A stretch of DNA of 64,000 nucleotides from Advenella faeciporci (GTDB taxonomy: Bacteria > Pseudomonadota > Gammaproteobacteria > Burkholderiales > Burkholderiaceae_B): the NCBI RefSeq assembly GCF_014652395.1, contig NZ_BMYS01000004.1, forward strand, positions 47,226 through 111,225. Direction: 5' to 3'. Of the stretch, positions 54,747-63,705 are shown one piece after another; the first letter of the stretch is position 1, and the number at the start of each line of letters is the position of its first letter. The notes below the pieces were generated by a model. It worked only from the letters and a program-made list of their open reading frames with translations. It was not told the origin of the DNA and searched no databases. Made by a program: the position numbers and the translations under genes.

Positions 54747-55385
54747 ATGCAGATTAATGGCATTACTTTGAAAAGAATATCTTTAGGGATCCTTTGTTCT
54801 TTAACGGTTGTGACCAACGTGCATGCCGATATCGCAAAAGGCAAGGCTGCTTATGAACAATACGATTTTGATACTGCATACCAAGAGTATAAATTAGAAG
54901 CTGACAAGGGCAATACCGATGCCATGATTTTAATTGGCGGTTTATATGAAGACGGTCATGGTGTTGAAAAAAGTTATGATAAGGCGCTTGAGCTGTACCA
55001 GAAAGCAGCCGAACTAGGTAATGGAGCAGCTTTCAATAGCATGGGGCTTATGTACCGTTTTTCCCGTGGTGTTGAGCAGGATTACACTAAAGCCATAAAA
55101 ATGTTTGAAGAGGCACTTAACCGGAAAAACACCGATGCCCTTACCAATCTGGGGTTAATGTACGAAAGGGGGTATGGTGTATCTGACAATAAAATTGTTG
55201 CCTGGGCCTTGTACAATCAGGGTAAAACCATGAAAAATCCTGATGCGGTAAAACTGTTCCTGAGTGTTGAAATGGGTATGAGTAAAGACGATATTGCCAA
55301 AGCCCGCGACTTGTATCGTGAAATGTATAAGTCACCTGAAGATACCGTTTCCATTCTTCAAATGTATCTGGATAAGAATGATTAA
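54747..55385 (+). CDS. Sel1-repeat (TPR-like) exported protein
   Basis: 212 residues with a signal peptide ending near VHADIA (residue 29). Three to four Sel1-like repeats follow: AMILIGGLYEDGHGVEKSYD, AFNSMGLMYRFSRGVEQDYT and ALTNLGLMYERGYGVSDNKI. It is a periplasmic solenoid for protein-protein contact; the partner is unknown. A terminator follows at 55401-55438. Confidence 0.9.
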   Translation: MQINGITLKRISLGILCSLTVVTNVHADIAKGKAAYEQYDFDTAYQEYKLEADKGNTDAMILIGGLYEDGHGVEKSYDKALELYQKAAELGNGAAFNSMGLMYRFSRGVEQDYTKAIKMFEEALNRKNTDALTNLGLMYERGYGVSDNKIVAWALYNQGKTMKNPDAVKLFLSVEMGMSKDDIAKARDLYREMYKSPEDTVSILQMYLDKND

Positions 55386-55400
55386 TCCAGGTGTTATATA

Positions 55401-55438
55401 AAAAAGGGCCGGTTCATAATTTTGAACCAGCCCTTTTT
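55401..55438. terminator. Bidirectional terminator, Sel1 gene / reductase gene
   Basis: AAAAAGGGCCGGTTCA pairs with TGAACCAGCCCTTTTT apart from one C-A mismatch, with T-runs on both strands. It lies between two convergent genes. Confidence 0.92.
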
Positions 55439-55454
55439 CAATGAATGAATTACT

Positions 55455-56783
55455 TTACCTCATGTCAAACAGTTCCTGATGGAAATCATCTTCAGACAGG
55501 CCTTTTTGTATCATGTCTTTTTTTAGCGATTTTCCAAAACCTGCCGGGCCACAGAACCAGATATCGGCTGTTTGCCAGTCTGGCACGATGTTGCAAATCC
55601 GCTCGGCATTTAGATGCGGATCTTTACCCGAGACAATGACATGCAAGGTCACTTTTGCCTTTTGTGCGAGTTTCCTTAGCCTTTCAATAAAGTCCTCTTG
55701 TGGTGCGCTGGTGCTATAAAACAAGTGGATTATCTGGTTATGATTTTCAGTGCTTAATTTTTGCAGGCGGGCAATAAATGGGGTAATGCCAATGCCACCA
55801 CCTATCCATATCTGTCTGGGTTTGTCTCCATTGAACATGAAGCGTCCATAAGGACCCTCAATACTGGCCAGATCACCTTTTTTAAGGGTTGTTGGCATGA
55901 CATTGGTGTAGTCACCCAGACCCTTTACCATAAAGCTGATATTACCGTCATTGTTCCATGAAGAAGATATGGTAAATGGATGCGCTCCTTCATTATTATC
56001 AAATGTGACAAAAGCAAATTGACCGGTTTGGTGGCTCTGCCAATAGCTTAACAGTTTGATATCTATTTTGAGGACCCGATTATCTGTAAAGTATTCCAGG
56101 TTACTGATTTCTCCGATTGCTTTGCGGTAATGGCCTACTTTTCTAGACAGGGATATGATGGCAGCGACGGTGCCTCCGAACATGAGAAGCAGCATGACAG
56201 GCCCGATGGATTCCCGCCAGTAATAAAAAGGCATCAGCACTACAGAGTGAAATACAAGAAACAGGTAAACAATAGGCAGCAATCGATGCGTTTTGAAAAA
56301 GTGCTTATAGGGAAATTTTTTAATCAGAGCAAGAGAAATCAATATTACGACGGCATAAAATGCCCATTCCCCAATGCTTTCAGCCAAGCCACGCTGTGAC
56401 TGGAAAAAGCTGAAAATGGCATTCGCCGGCTCGGCCCGTGGTCCACGGGCAGGCCTTTCCAGCATGCCCCAACCCACCAGCCATTTGGGTACTTTCACCA
56501 GAAGCCAGTGCATAATGGATATGACGAGCCCTGTAATGCCAAGCCATTTATGCAGGCGATAGGTTTTATCCAGCCCGCCGGTTAAGGGCTCCATAAAAAC
56601 AGGACGCAAAGCCAGGATCATGGCAATGCTCATGGTACCTATTCCAATAATACCGGTATGACTTAACAAAGAAGATCGAACGGCAAAAAACTGGTTGTTT
56701 TGCGAAAAAATGGTATCGGTCATCAGCCAGAGTAATGTCAGTATTACCAGAATGGCGAAAAATGAAACTTTGATTTTTTTCAT
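55455..56783 (-). CDS. Ferric-reductase-like membrane flavoprotein (ferredoxin reductase-type)
   Basis: 442 residues. The first 210 carry six membrane helices with paired histidines (YRLHKWLGITGLVISIMHWL, FFKTHRLLPIVYLFLVFHSV) that would hold two haems. The second half is an FAD/NAD(P)H reductase: HPFTISSSWNNDGNISFMVK, IEGPYGRFMF, IWIGGGIGITPFIARL and IWFCGPAGFGKSLKKDM. It should move electrons from cytosolic NAD(P)H through haem to an acceptor such as ferric iron or oxygen. Single gene, upstream of which lies an unusual palindrome. Confidence 0.92.
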   Translation of the reverse strand: MKKIKVSFFAILVILTLLWLMTDTIFSQNNQFFAVRSSLLSHTGIIGIGTMSIAMILALRPVFMEPLTGGLDKTYRLHKWLGITGLVISIMHWLLVKVPKWLVGWGMLERPARGPRAEPANAIFSFFQSQRGLAESIGEWAFYAVVILISLALIKKFPYKHFFKTHRLLPIVYLFLVFHSVVLMPFYYWRESIGPVMLLLMFGGTVAAIISLSRKVGHYRKAIGEISNLEYFTDNRVLKIDIKLLSYWQSHQTGQFAFVTFDNNEGAHPFTISSSWNNDGNISFMVKGLGDYTNVMPTTLKKGDLASIEGPYGRFMFNGDKPRQIWIGGGIGITPFIARLQKLSTENHNQIIHLFYSTSAPQEDFIERLRKLAQKAKVTLHVIVSGKDPHLNAERICNIVPDWQTADIWFCGPAGFGKSLKKDMIQKGLSEDDFHQELFDMR

Positions 56784-56859
56784 GGCTTGATCCTTGCATT
56801 TACCCGCACAGGAAATAGGTGAGGAAAATATTTTGATTACACCATTGTAACCTTATGTT

Positions 56860-56890
56860 AATACCAACTGAATCAGTATCAGTTGGTATT
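56860..56890. promoter_or_regulatory. 12-bp-arm palindrome upstream of the ferric-reductase-like gene
   Basis: AATACCAACTGA (56860-56871) and TCAGTTGGTATT (56879-56890) form a perfect inverted repeat with a seven-base spacer, 77 bases before the reductase ATG. It is the right size for a TetR-like or similar dimer. A T-run on the + strand also allows a terminator reading, but no + strand gene leads into it. The rest of 56784-57031 holds nothing recognisable. Confidence 0.5.
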
Positions 56891-57031
56891 TTTAATTTTG
56901 AGCTTACATTCCAAAATGTGAGTGAGAGAAATCAAAGGTCAATGTTATTGCCGTATTTACATGGTTTCATTGAGTTTCAATTGGGGAATAGTTGTTTTTT
57001 GGATAGATGCCCCAAGATATTTTTTAGCATA

Positions 57032-57074
57032 AAAAGAAACCCCCCAAAACCGGTTTTTTCAGGTTTTGGGGGTT
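57032..57074 (-). terminator. Catalase terminator
   Basis: Read on the - strand, AACCCCCAAAACC pairs with GGTTTTGGGGGGTT around a ten-base loop (one extra base on one arm) and is followed by TCTTTTT. It lies 48 bases after the catalase stop. Confidence 0.9.
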
Positions 57075-57122
57075 ATTCAGGCGAACAGCTTTATTGCCTT
57101 TGCCAACTATTCAGGCAGGTGA

Positions 57123-58643
57123 TTACAGAAAACCGGGTTGTCCTTTGGCCGGGTCTGTTTCACGGGCTGCCTGTGCGTCGGCCACAGTCATGCCCAATGC
57201 TTTGGCAACACCTTCACCATACGCCGGATCGCAGGCATGGCAGTTACGGATGTGACGGTATTTGATGAAATCAAGTGCATCACCCATGGCGGCTGCCGTG
57301 TTGTTGAACAAGGCCTGTTTCTGCGTATCGCTCATTAAATTGAACAGGGCACGTGGCTGACTGAAGTAATCATCATCATCCTGGCGGTAATCCCAGTAAT
57401 CGGCATCACCGTTGATTTTCAGTGGCGGCTCTTTATACTCGGGCTGGGCTTGCCACTGATGGAAGCTGTTGGGCTCATAGTGCGGCAAACCACCATAGTT
57501 ACCATCAACACGGCCAATACCGTCACGGTGGTTGGAATAGACCGGGCAACGTGCCTGGTTTACAGGGATTTGCTGATAGTTGGTACCTAAACGGTAACGC
57601 TGGGCGTCAGCGTAGTTGAACAAACGGGCCTGTAGCATTTTATCGGGTGAAACACTAATACCGGGCACCAGATTGCTGGGGGCAAAGGCAGACTGTTCAA
57701 CATCCATGAAGAAGTTCTCGGGGTTGCGGTTCAGTTCAAACTCACCCACCTCAATCAATGGGTAGTCGCCATGCGGCCAGACTTTGGTCAGATCGAACGG
57801 GTGATAAGGTACTTTTTCAGCATCGGCTTCTGGCATGATCTGGACACACATTGTCCACTTCGGAAAATCACCATTTTCGATTGAATTGAACAGGTCACGC
57901 TGGTTGCTTTCGCGGTCTTTACCAATTACGGCTTCCGCTTCAGCGTCTGTGAGGTTTTGAATGCCTTGTTGGGTGCGGAAATGGAATTTAACCCAGAAAC
58001 GTTCGTTTTGTGCATTGATGAAGCTATAGGTATGGCTGCCAAAACCGTGCATGTGACGGTAAGATTTGGGAATACCGCGATCAGACATCACAATAGTAAC
58101 CTGATGCATTGATTCGGGCAGCAGCGTCCAGAAATCCCAGTTGTAGGTGGCATTGCGCAGGTTGGTGCGCGGGTCGCGTTTAACGGCTTTGTTCAGGTCG
58201 GGGAAGTTGCGTGGATCACGGAAGAAGAATACGGGGGTGTTGTTCCCCACCATATCCCAGTTACCTTCCTCGGTATAGAATTTCAGGGCAAAACCACGAA
58301 TGTCACGCTCAGCATCAGCAGCACCGCGCTCACCGGCAACAGTTGTGAAACGGGCAAACATCTCGGTTTTTTTACCCACTTCAGAGAAGATTTTGGCACG
58401 AGTATATTTGGTAATATCATTGGTTACGGTAAAAGTGCCAAATGCGCCCGATCCTTTGGCATGCATACGACGCTCAGGAATCACTTCGCGGGCAAAATTA
58501 CCCAGTTTTTCATGCAACCAAACATCCTGGGCCAGCAAAGGTCCACGTGGGCCAGCAGTCAAGCTGTTCTGGTTATCGGGAACAGGTGCGCCAAAATCGG
58601 TAGTCAGGTGGGTGACGGGACATTTTTTGATATCTTGACTCAT
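57123..58643 (-). CDS. katA: Catalase (clade 3, monofunctional haem)
   Basis: 506 residues from ATG 58643, preceded by GGAG at seven bases; the frame continues to 58721 without support. Catalytic His lies in [20 protein letters not shown], distal Asn in [19 protein letters not shown], and the proximal haem Tyr in [20 protein letters not shown]. The length and absence of a C-terminal flavodoxin-like domain place it among the small-subunit type. It destroys hydrogen peroxide. It is a single gene with its own terminator. Confidence 0.97.
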   Translation of the reverse strand: MSQDIKKCPVTHLTTDFGAPVPDNQNSLTAGPRGPLLAQDVWLHEKLGNFAREVIPERRMHAKGSGAFGTFTVTNDITKYTRAKIFSEVGKKTEMFARFTTVAGERGAADAERDIRGFALKFYTEEGNWDMVGNNTPVFFFRDPRNFPDLNKAVKRDPRTNLRNATYNWDFWTLLPESMHQVTIVMSDRGIPKSYRHMHGFGSHTYSFINAQNERFWVKFHFRTQQGIQNLTDAEAEAVIGKDRESNQRDLFNSIENGDFPKWTMCVQIMPEADAEKVPYHPFDLTKVWPHGDYPLIEVGEFELNRNPENFFMDVEQSAFAPSNLVPGISVSPDKMLQARLFNYADAQRYRLGTNYQQIPVNQARCPVYSNHRDGIGRVDGNYGGLPHYEPNSFHQWQAQPEYKEPPLKINGDADYWDYRQDDDDYFSQPRALFNLMSDTQKQALFNNTAAAMGDALDFIKYRHIRNCHACDPAYGEGVAKALGMTVADAQAARETDPAKGQPGFL

Positions 58644-58986
58644 TGCATTTCTCCATTGTATGGGTGAGTTTCCCGTTTGGGAAAACACTTGATGGTTCCA
58701 ATATAGCACACCTGTATTCAACGTAAATTTGCATTATTTTATGTTGATAATAGTTTTATTGTATAGATTATAAAAAACAAATAAAATATACCCATAATTA
58801 GGATGGGTGTAAAAAAATCCTGATAGATTATTGCGTGCTATCGAGCTGTATTTTTACGGTACTTGCCGTTGCGCAGAGATGGCATGCTGAATCCAGCTGT
58901 ATTACAGTGGCATTACCTTTGCCAACCCGGCTGCAGCTGGTATTAAGCAAAGGCTTAATTTTTTAACTTTAAAAGGCAAATTTGAA
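58644..58986. promoter_or_regulatory. Divergent spacer, catalase / NlpE-like gene
   Basis: 343 bases without a gene, AT-rich at 58720-58810. It must hold promoters for both flanking genes. I looked for an OxyR pattern (ATAG-N7-CTAT repeats) near 58740-58775 but found only partial matches. CCAGCTG / CAGCTGG at about 58892-58939 is a loose inverted repeat of uncertain meaning. Confidence 0.4.
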
Positions 58987-59409
58987 ATGAGAAAAACCGG
59001 ATTGGCGATATTGCTTGCTTCTTTTTTTGCTGTTGGTTGCGCCAGTAACCCTGACCGTGAAACCCAGGCTCCTGACATGCATACTGCTGAAATCGCGCTG
59101 GATTGGAGCGGTACTTATGGCGGTGTTTTCCCTTGTGCCGACTGTGAGGCCATCCAGGTACAACTGGAATTGCTTCCAAACAAAACCTATAAACTAAGGC
59201 AAGAATACGTGACCAACCGTCCTGGAAACAGGATTTTTGAAACCGGCGGAAAATTTGAATTCGATAAAAACAATCCTTCACTGATCCGTCTGGATGACAA
59301 GGCCGACAACAGCGTTTATTTTGTCGGGGAAGGTCATGTGGAAGCAAGAGACAGGCAAACCGGCCAGCCCATGTCTACCAGGCTGAATTACAAATTAATA
59401 AAAAAATAA
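58987..59409 (+). CDS. NlpE-like lipoprotein (N-terminal domain only)
   Basis: 140 residues. Signal ends at lipobox AVGCAS, Cys near residue 18. The domain DWSGTYGGVFPCADCEAIQV contains the CxxC of NlpE (here PCADCE) and continues to YKLRQEYVTNRPGNRIFET. E. coli NlpE (about 236 residues) has a second OB-fold domain, absent here. It may act as a surface-sensing or copper-handling lipoprotein. No cpx genes are nearby. Confidence 0.9.
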   Translation: MRKTGLAILLASFFAVGCASNPDRETQAPDMHTAEIALDWSGTYGGVFPCADCEAIQVQLELLPNKTYKLRQEYVTNRPGNRIFETGGKFEFDKNNPSLIRLDDKADNSVYFVGEGHVEARDRQTGQPMSTRLNYKLIKK

Positions 59410-59426
59410 ACTTATTCCGGTTTTAG

Positions 59427-59478
59427 TCGCACGTCTCAGGGTTTCCCTGGCGTGCGAGTCCCTTAACTATTTTTTTTT
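59427..59478 (+). terminator. Terminator-like hairpin after the NlpE-like gene
   Basis: TCGCACG (59427-59433) pairs with CGTGCGA (59451-59457), with an inner CAGGG-TTT-CCCTG stem. A T-run (TATTTTTTTTT) follows after about ten bases, so termination is plausible but the spacing is longer than ideal. Confidence 0.65.
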
Positions 59479-59487
59479 ACACATCGT

Positions 59488-60720
59488 TTAGTGTGGCAGT
59501 GTCAGTACTCCCTTGCTTTGCAAATCAGCCAGTTCCTCATCACTTAGCGCAAGCAGTCGGGTAAGGACTTCACGTGTTCCTTCACCCAATTGTGGCGGCG
59601 CATGACGTATGGGAAGACGTTGTCCGTCCAGGCGGTAAGGGGGGGCAAAAACATGGGTACTGCCGGCATCCGGGTGAGGCATTTCCTGAATCAAGCTGCC
59701 CTGTCTGGATCGTTCACTGGTAAGTGCCTCATACAAACCGGCGACTTCGCCGCATGGAATACCGCAGTCAGTCATGCGATCCAGTAACTGTTTACGCGGA
59801 TACTTCCCGATAGCTTCAACCAAAAACGGCAGCAGGATGTTTCTGTGCCTGGCACGTTCCACATTGGAAATAAAGCGGGGGTCTTCAGCCAGTTCCGGGC
59901 ATTCAATAACCTGGTTACAGAATTTGAAAAATTGTGCGTTATTACCGACCGCAATGATTAAGGGGCCGTCTGCCGCTTCAAACATGCCATAAGGCATGAT
60001 AGAGGGATGCTCATTACCATAGCGTGGCGGATCTTTTTCCAACAACAGGGCATCCAATCCGTAATAACCGGTAATCATGATGCCACAATCATATAAAGCA
60101 AGTTCAATGAGCCGGCCCTGGCCAGTTTTACTCCGCTTGTACAGGGCGGCCAACACAGCCTGGGCAGCATGCATGCCTGTCATCATGTCAACCACAGCCA
60201 CCCCAAACTTGAGTGGAGGCTGGGTGGCCTCTCCGTTCAGGGCCATCAGACCGCTCTCTCCCTGGATCACAAGATCATAACCGGGCCTTTTCGCCTCTGG
60301 GCCGCGGGTATCGTAACCGGCAATGGCGCAATAGATCAGGTCGGGTTTAATGGCTTTAAGCTGTTCATAGCCAAGTCCCAGCTTTTCAGCGCCACCCGTT
60401 TTAAAGTTATGAATGACAACATCAAACGAAGGCAGCAGCTTATAAATAAGCTGTATCCCTTCTTTGCTTTGCAAGTCTATAGTAATTGAACGCTTGTTGC
60501 GGTTCATGCTGTTGTAATAGGTCGTTTCGGTTTTACCAATACGCATACCCCAATCACGCGTATCATCGCCACGGGCCGGATGTTCCACCTTGACCACTTC
60601 CGCACCAAAATCGGCCAGTACCTGTCCGCAAAGCGGTCCTGCAAAAACCCGGGAAAGATCCAGTACGCGTATATCATCCAGTGGAAAATCTATATTTGCT
60701 GAAAGATTTGGGGTTGCCAC
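59488..60720 (-). CDS. CaiB/BaiF family CoA-transferase (second copy)
   Basis: 410 residues. DIRVLDLSRVFAGPLCGQVL, ADFGAEVVKVEHPARGDDTR, NRNKRSITIDLQSKEGIQLI and PGYDLVIQGESGLMALNGE show a complete class III CoA-transferase, with catalytic Asp in GYDLVIQ. It is not closely alike to the copy at 37215 apart from the shared motifs. It stands alone, divergent from hipBA, so its acid substrate cannot be guessed. Confidence 0.93.
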   Translation of the reverse strand: MATPNLSANIDFPLDDIRVLDLSRVFAGPLCGQVLADFGAEVVKVEHPARGDDTRDWGMRIGKTETTYYNSMNRNKRSITIDLQSKEGIQLIYKLLPSFDVVIHNFKTGGAEKLGLGYEQLKAIKPDLIYCAIAGYDTRGPEAKRPGYDLVIQGESGLMALNGEATQPPLKFGVAVVDMMTGMHAAQAVLAALYKRSKTGQGRLIELALYDCGIMITGYYGLDALLLEKDPPRYGNEHPSIMPYGMFEAADGPLIIAVGNNAQFFKFCNQVIECPELAEDPRFISNVERARHRNILLPFLVEAIGKYPRKQLLDRMTDCGIPCGEVAGLYEALTSERSRQGSLIQEMPHPDAGSTHVFAPPYRLDGQRLPIRHAPPQLGEGTREVLTRLLALSDEELADLQSKGVLTLPH

Positions 60721-60777
60721 TATTATTCTCCATCTTAAATTTGAATTTAATATAGTAAAAATATACAGATTATATTG

Positions 60778-60821
60778 TGTACATTCATTTTACGCATTAT
60801 AATTTGTAAAATGAATATACA
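60778..60821. promoter_or_regulatory. HipB-type operator palindrome
   Basis: ATTCATTTTAC (60783-60793) and GTAAAATGAAT (60806-60816) form a perfect inverted repeat, extended to 16-base arms by TGTA/TACA with a single mismatch, and 12 bases between. It sits directly before hipB, where autorepression by a HipB dimer or HipBA complex is expected. Confidence 0.75.
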
Positions 60822-60834
60822 GCTTGGGGTTTGT

Positions 60835-61095
60835 ATGCCTGAATTTACCGTTCGCACTGCCGAACAATTACCCATATTATTACAAGCCTTTCGTAAACAG
60901 GCCGGTTTAACACAAGCCGCCACCGCAAAACGACTGGGTATTACCCAGCAAACCTTTTCCGCTCTGGAACGTAACGCCGATAAAATAAGTACCGATCGCC
61001 TGCTGCAGGTACTAAGCCTTTTTGGGGTGGAACTGGTCTTGCGTGAAGCATGTAGTCCAACTGAACCTCAAAACTCTTCCGAACCCGTTTGGTAA
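60835..61095 (+). CDS. hipB: HipB-like antitoxin (XRE helix-turn-helix)
   Basis: 86 residues from ATG 60835; an in-frame ATG at 60811 lies inside the operator and is less likely. The HTH region is LTQAATAKRLGITQQTFSAL followed by ERNADKISTDRLLQVLSLFG. The C-terminal tail is short and rich in Ser/Pro/Glu, as in HipB where it is protease-sensitive. Four bases separate it from hipA. Confidence 0.9.
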   Translation: MPEFTVRTAEQLPILLQAFRKQAGLTQAATAKRLGITQQTFSALERNADKISTDRLLQVLSLFGVELVLREACSPTEPQNSSEPVW

Positions 61096-61099
61096 GCAC

Positions 61100-62452
61100 A
61101 TGGGAAGACGCTCTCGCACCCGATCCCTGGGCCTCTGGATGAATGGCAGTTTTGTTGGTACCTGGCGTATCCAACCACATATGGGTGAAGAGCTTCAATA
61201 TGATGCTAATTGGGTCTCTTCAAAACAGGGACGGCCATTATCTTTATCACTTCCTTTTACCCCAGGCAATGAGCCTCATCGGAATGATACCGTTCGCACT
61301 TATTTTGAAAACCTGTTACCGGATAGCAAGGATATTCGTGAACGCATCGCTCGCCGGTTTCAGACCAGGTCTATTGATGCCTTTACTTTATTGACCGAGA
61401 TTGGCAGGGATTGTGTGGGCGCCTTGCAAATTTTGCCAGAAGGCATCACACCAACTAATGTCGAAACCATCCAGGCAACAACCATGACAGAGGCCGAAGT
61501 GGCACAGTTGCTGCGCGGTGTCATAACACCCACGCAAATGGGTGGTCCTGAATTTGATAATGATGACTTTCGTATTTCCATTGCCGGTGCACAGGAAAAA
61601 ACTGCCTTGTTATGGTTCAACAATCAATGGAACCGGCCACATGGCACGACCCCAAGCTCCCATATTTTAAAGCTACCTCTTGGGCTGGTTGGCAATATGC
61701 AATTCGATCTTAGTGAATCAGTCGAAAATGAATGGCTATGTTCAGAAATTCTGGCGGCCTATGGCTTGCCAGTAGCACAAACGAAACCTTTGCAGTTTGA
61801 AGAGATGAAAGTACTGGCTGTGGAAAGATTTGACCGACGGTGGTGGAAAAATGATAGTGGCACACCTTGGTTGGTTAGATTGCCACAGGAGGATATGTGC
61901 CAGGCTACCGGTACCCCGCCTCACCTTAAATATGAAGCTGATGGAGGCCCTGGGGTAAGCCGCATCATGAGCTTACTGGAAACCTCCATACAAGCAGAAC
62001 AAGACAGGAGAATGTTTTTTGCTGCACAAGTCCTGTTTTGGATGCTGTGTGCAACAGATGGACATGCAAAAAATTTCAGCCTGTTTATACAGCCAGGCGG
62101 TGTTTATAAACTCACGCCACTCTATGATGTCATATCAGCCTACCCGGTTCTAGGAGAAGGTCCCGGTAAATTATCACCTTTTCGTGCAAAAATGGCGATG
62201 GCGGTACGCTCAAAAAATCCTCACTGGATCACGCGTGATATCAGACGCCGGCACTGGGTGGCTGTTGGAGAGCGTTATGGCATTATGACAGCCGACGGTC
62301 ACGATGTGCATCATATTCTTGATGACTTGGTCTCACGTACACCAGAAGTTGTACATACGGTTCGAACCAAGCTGCCGCCAAATTTTCCTGAAACATTGGC
62401 TGACAGTATCTTGAATGGCCTGCAGTCTATGGCAGACAGGCTTGCAGATTGA
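61100..62452 (+). CDS. hipA: HipA-like serine/threonine kinase toxin
   Basis: 450 residues, close to E. coli HipA (440). The N-terminal HipA_N part has RTYFENLLPDSKDIRERIAR. The phosphate-binding SIAGAQEKTALLWFNN loop lies near residue 170, VERFDRRW near residue 262, the catalytic loop ATDGHAKNFSLFI near residue 328 and the metal-binding LYDVISAYPV near residue 350. All residues for kinase activity look intact, so it should phosphorylate a target such as glutamyl-tRNA synthetase, halting growth until HipB neutralises it. Confidence 0.92.
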   Translation: MGRRSRTRSLGLWMNGSFVGTWRIQPHMGEELQYDANWVSSKQGRPLSLSLPFTPGNEPHRNDTVRTYFENLLPDSKDIRERIARRFQTRSIDAFTLLTEIGRDCVGALQILPEGITPTNVETIQATTMTEAEVAQLLRGVITPTQMGGPEFDNDDFRISIAGAQEKTALLWFNNQWNRPHGTTPSSHILKLPLGLVGNMQFDLSESVENEWLCSEILAAYGLPVAQTKPLQFEEMKVLAVERFDRRWWKNDSGTPWLVRLPQEDMCQATGTPPHLKYEADGGPGVSRIMSLLETSIQAEQDRRMFFAAQVLFWMLCATDGHAKNFSLFIQPGGVYKLTPLYDVISAYPVLGEGPGKLSPFRAKMAMAVRSKNPHWITRDIRRRHWVAVGERYGIMTADGHDVHHILDDLVSRTPEVVHTVRTKLPPNFPETLADSILNGLQSMADRLAD

Positions 62453-62574
62453 ATAAGTCCCGCTGCATTCCACCACCTGAACCTTACTGGTTATAGGTGG
62501 CGGTAGTTCATATTTGGATAATTGATATTTAGTGTTACGGGTATCGGTATCTGTCAAGCTAGTTGGAACATAAG

Positions 62575-62703
62575 TCACGCGGCCTCTAACACTTTTTTGT
62601 GTTGAATGATCTCCTGGTTTTTATCGGGATTGAGCCATACTTCCCCAATCGGTTGCCAGTTACGTGTCTGACCTGACCAGCGGGCGGGATGGGCACGTTG
62701 GGC
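62575..62703 (-). pseudogene. Probable transposase C-terminal remnant (IS3 family OrfB type)
   Basis: On the - strand the last about 40 codons read AHPARWSGQTRNWQPIGEVW then LNPDKNQE and a stop. This pattern (HP-x-RW then a W-x-NP end) resembles the extreme C-terminus of some IS3-family OrfB transposases; I am not certain of the subgroup. The part upstream of it is foreign (pyridoxal kinase on the other strand), so only the tail is left. TGTCAAGCTAGTTGGAAC at 62552-62569 may be the outer IS end. Confidence 0.45.
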
Positions 62704-63156
62704 CTGTTGCCACTGTCCGACGGATTGACACCGAACGGCTTTGAACTGGCGTACCTGACCGGCATGGCGGTGAACGATATTGACAGCGTCATTGGCGCTG
62801 CCCGCAGCTTGCTGACGGGGCGTACCCAATGGGTTGCGGTAACCAGTGCCGCACCCGATACCTGGACACCATATGAGATGAAGGTTGTGCTTGTCAGCCG
62901 CAGCCAAACCAAAGTTATTTCACATTCGCGTATCCACGCCACCCCCAAGGGCACGGGTGACCTCTTCTGCGCCACCCTGACCGGACTCTGGATCAAGGGC
63001 ATGGATCTGTTTGAAGCCGCCACCCAGGCGTGTGACCAGGTGGTGCAAGCCCTGCGTTATACAGAACAGGCACAAAGCGCTGAATTGTTGCTGCCGCCAA
63101 TGGCGGGTGGTCATGGTAACCATGAAATACAGGTACGTGAATCGGAGTCACGATGA
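62704..63156 (+). pseudogene. Pyridoxal kinase C-terminal fragment
   Basis: About 150 codons corresponding to the second half of PdxY-type pyridoxal kinase: SDGLTPNGFELAYLTGMAVN, VAVTSAAPDTWTPYEMKVVL, and the anion-hole region TPKGTGDLFCATLTGLWIKG (Gly-x-Gly-Asp catalytic block). The N-terminal substrate and ribokinase-fold start is absent, and the reading frame abuts the transposase-like tail on the opposite strand at about 62692-62718. It is very likely inactive. Confidence 0.8.
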
Positions 63157-63333
63157 TATCTGCGTAACCTCCAATAACATCGACAATGCACCGAAAGGCT
63201 CCTGCAATAAGAACTGATTTACCAGCTAAGGATATTTCCATCACTGTTTCACTTCTATGACAACACTAGATACCCCCAGACAAACCAGGGTCACAGGATA
63301 TTTTTATTAAGATTTAAAAATTTTTGTATAAAA

Positions 63334-63624
63334 TTAAAGTTCGTAATCCAGTACAACTGTATTGAGCGCCAGCTGGTTTATCATTTTTTTCAACAATACA
63401 TGCGCCTCTGCCACTTGGTAATTATCATGTGCATTTTCGTCGACAAACTCAACCACAAATGCATGTGTATACCCATGTGCCCTGCCAGAAACATTTTTGA
63501 CAAAACGCATATTAATGACATCTGTTAATTCATTTTTGATATTTATACAAAATTTCTCGATTTTCTTGTGTTCCGCTTGCGTAATATTTTTATTGAATTC
63601 AAGCATGACTATATGGTGAAACAT
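63334..63624 (-). CDS. Dabb-family (stress-responsive alpha/beta barrel) protein
   Basis: 96 residues: FHHIVMLEFNKNITQAEHKK at the start and RAHGYTHAFVVEFVDENAHD in the middle are the two hallmark strands of the Dabb ferredoxin-like barrel. Such proteins dimerise; some act on olivetolic-type cyclisation, most have no known role. The gene lies just downstream of the SDR at the right edge on the same strand, 81 bases from its stop. 63157-63333 holds nothing recognisable. Confidence 0.9.
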   Translation of the reverse strand: MFHHIVMLEFNKNITQAEHKKIEKFCINIKNELTDVINMRFVKNVSGRAHGYTHAFVVEFVDENAHDNYQVAEAHVLLKKMINQLALNTVVLDYEL

Positions 63625-63705
63625 TTGACTCTCACTTCTTGTTTATTCAGGTAGAGATGAAATCTGACTGGACGGTTTAAAGCAGCGAAGCGGCATGATT
63701 CGTCA

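Noticed and set aside
58720-58810. OxyR site in front of the catalase
   Set aside because: Only fragments of the ATAG-N7-CTAT pattern are present with wrong spacing.
62586-63023. 145-codon frame on the - strand over the pyridoxal kinase fragment
   Set aside because: Shadow of the conserved + strand kinase sequence; only the far end of the neighbouring - frame (62575-62703) looks like real protein.
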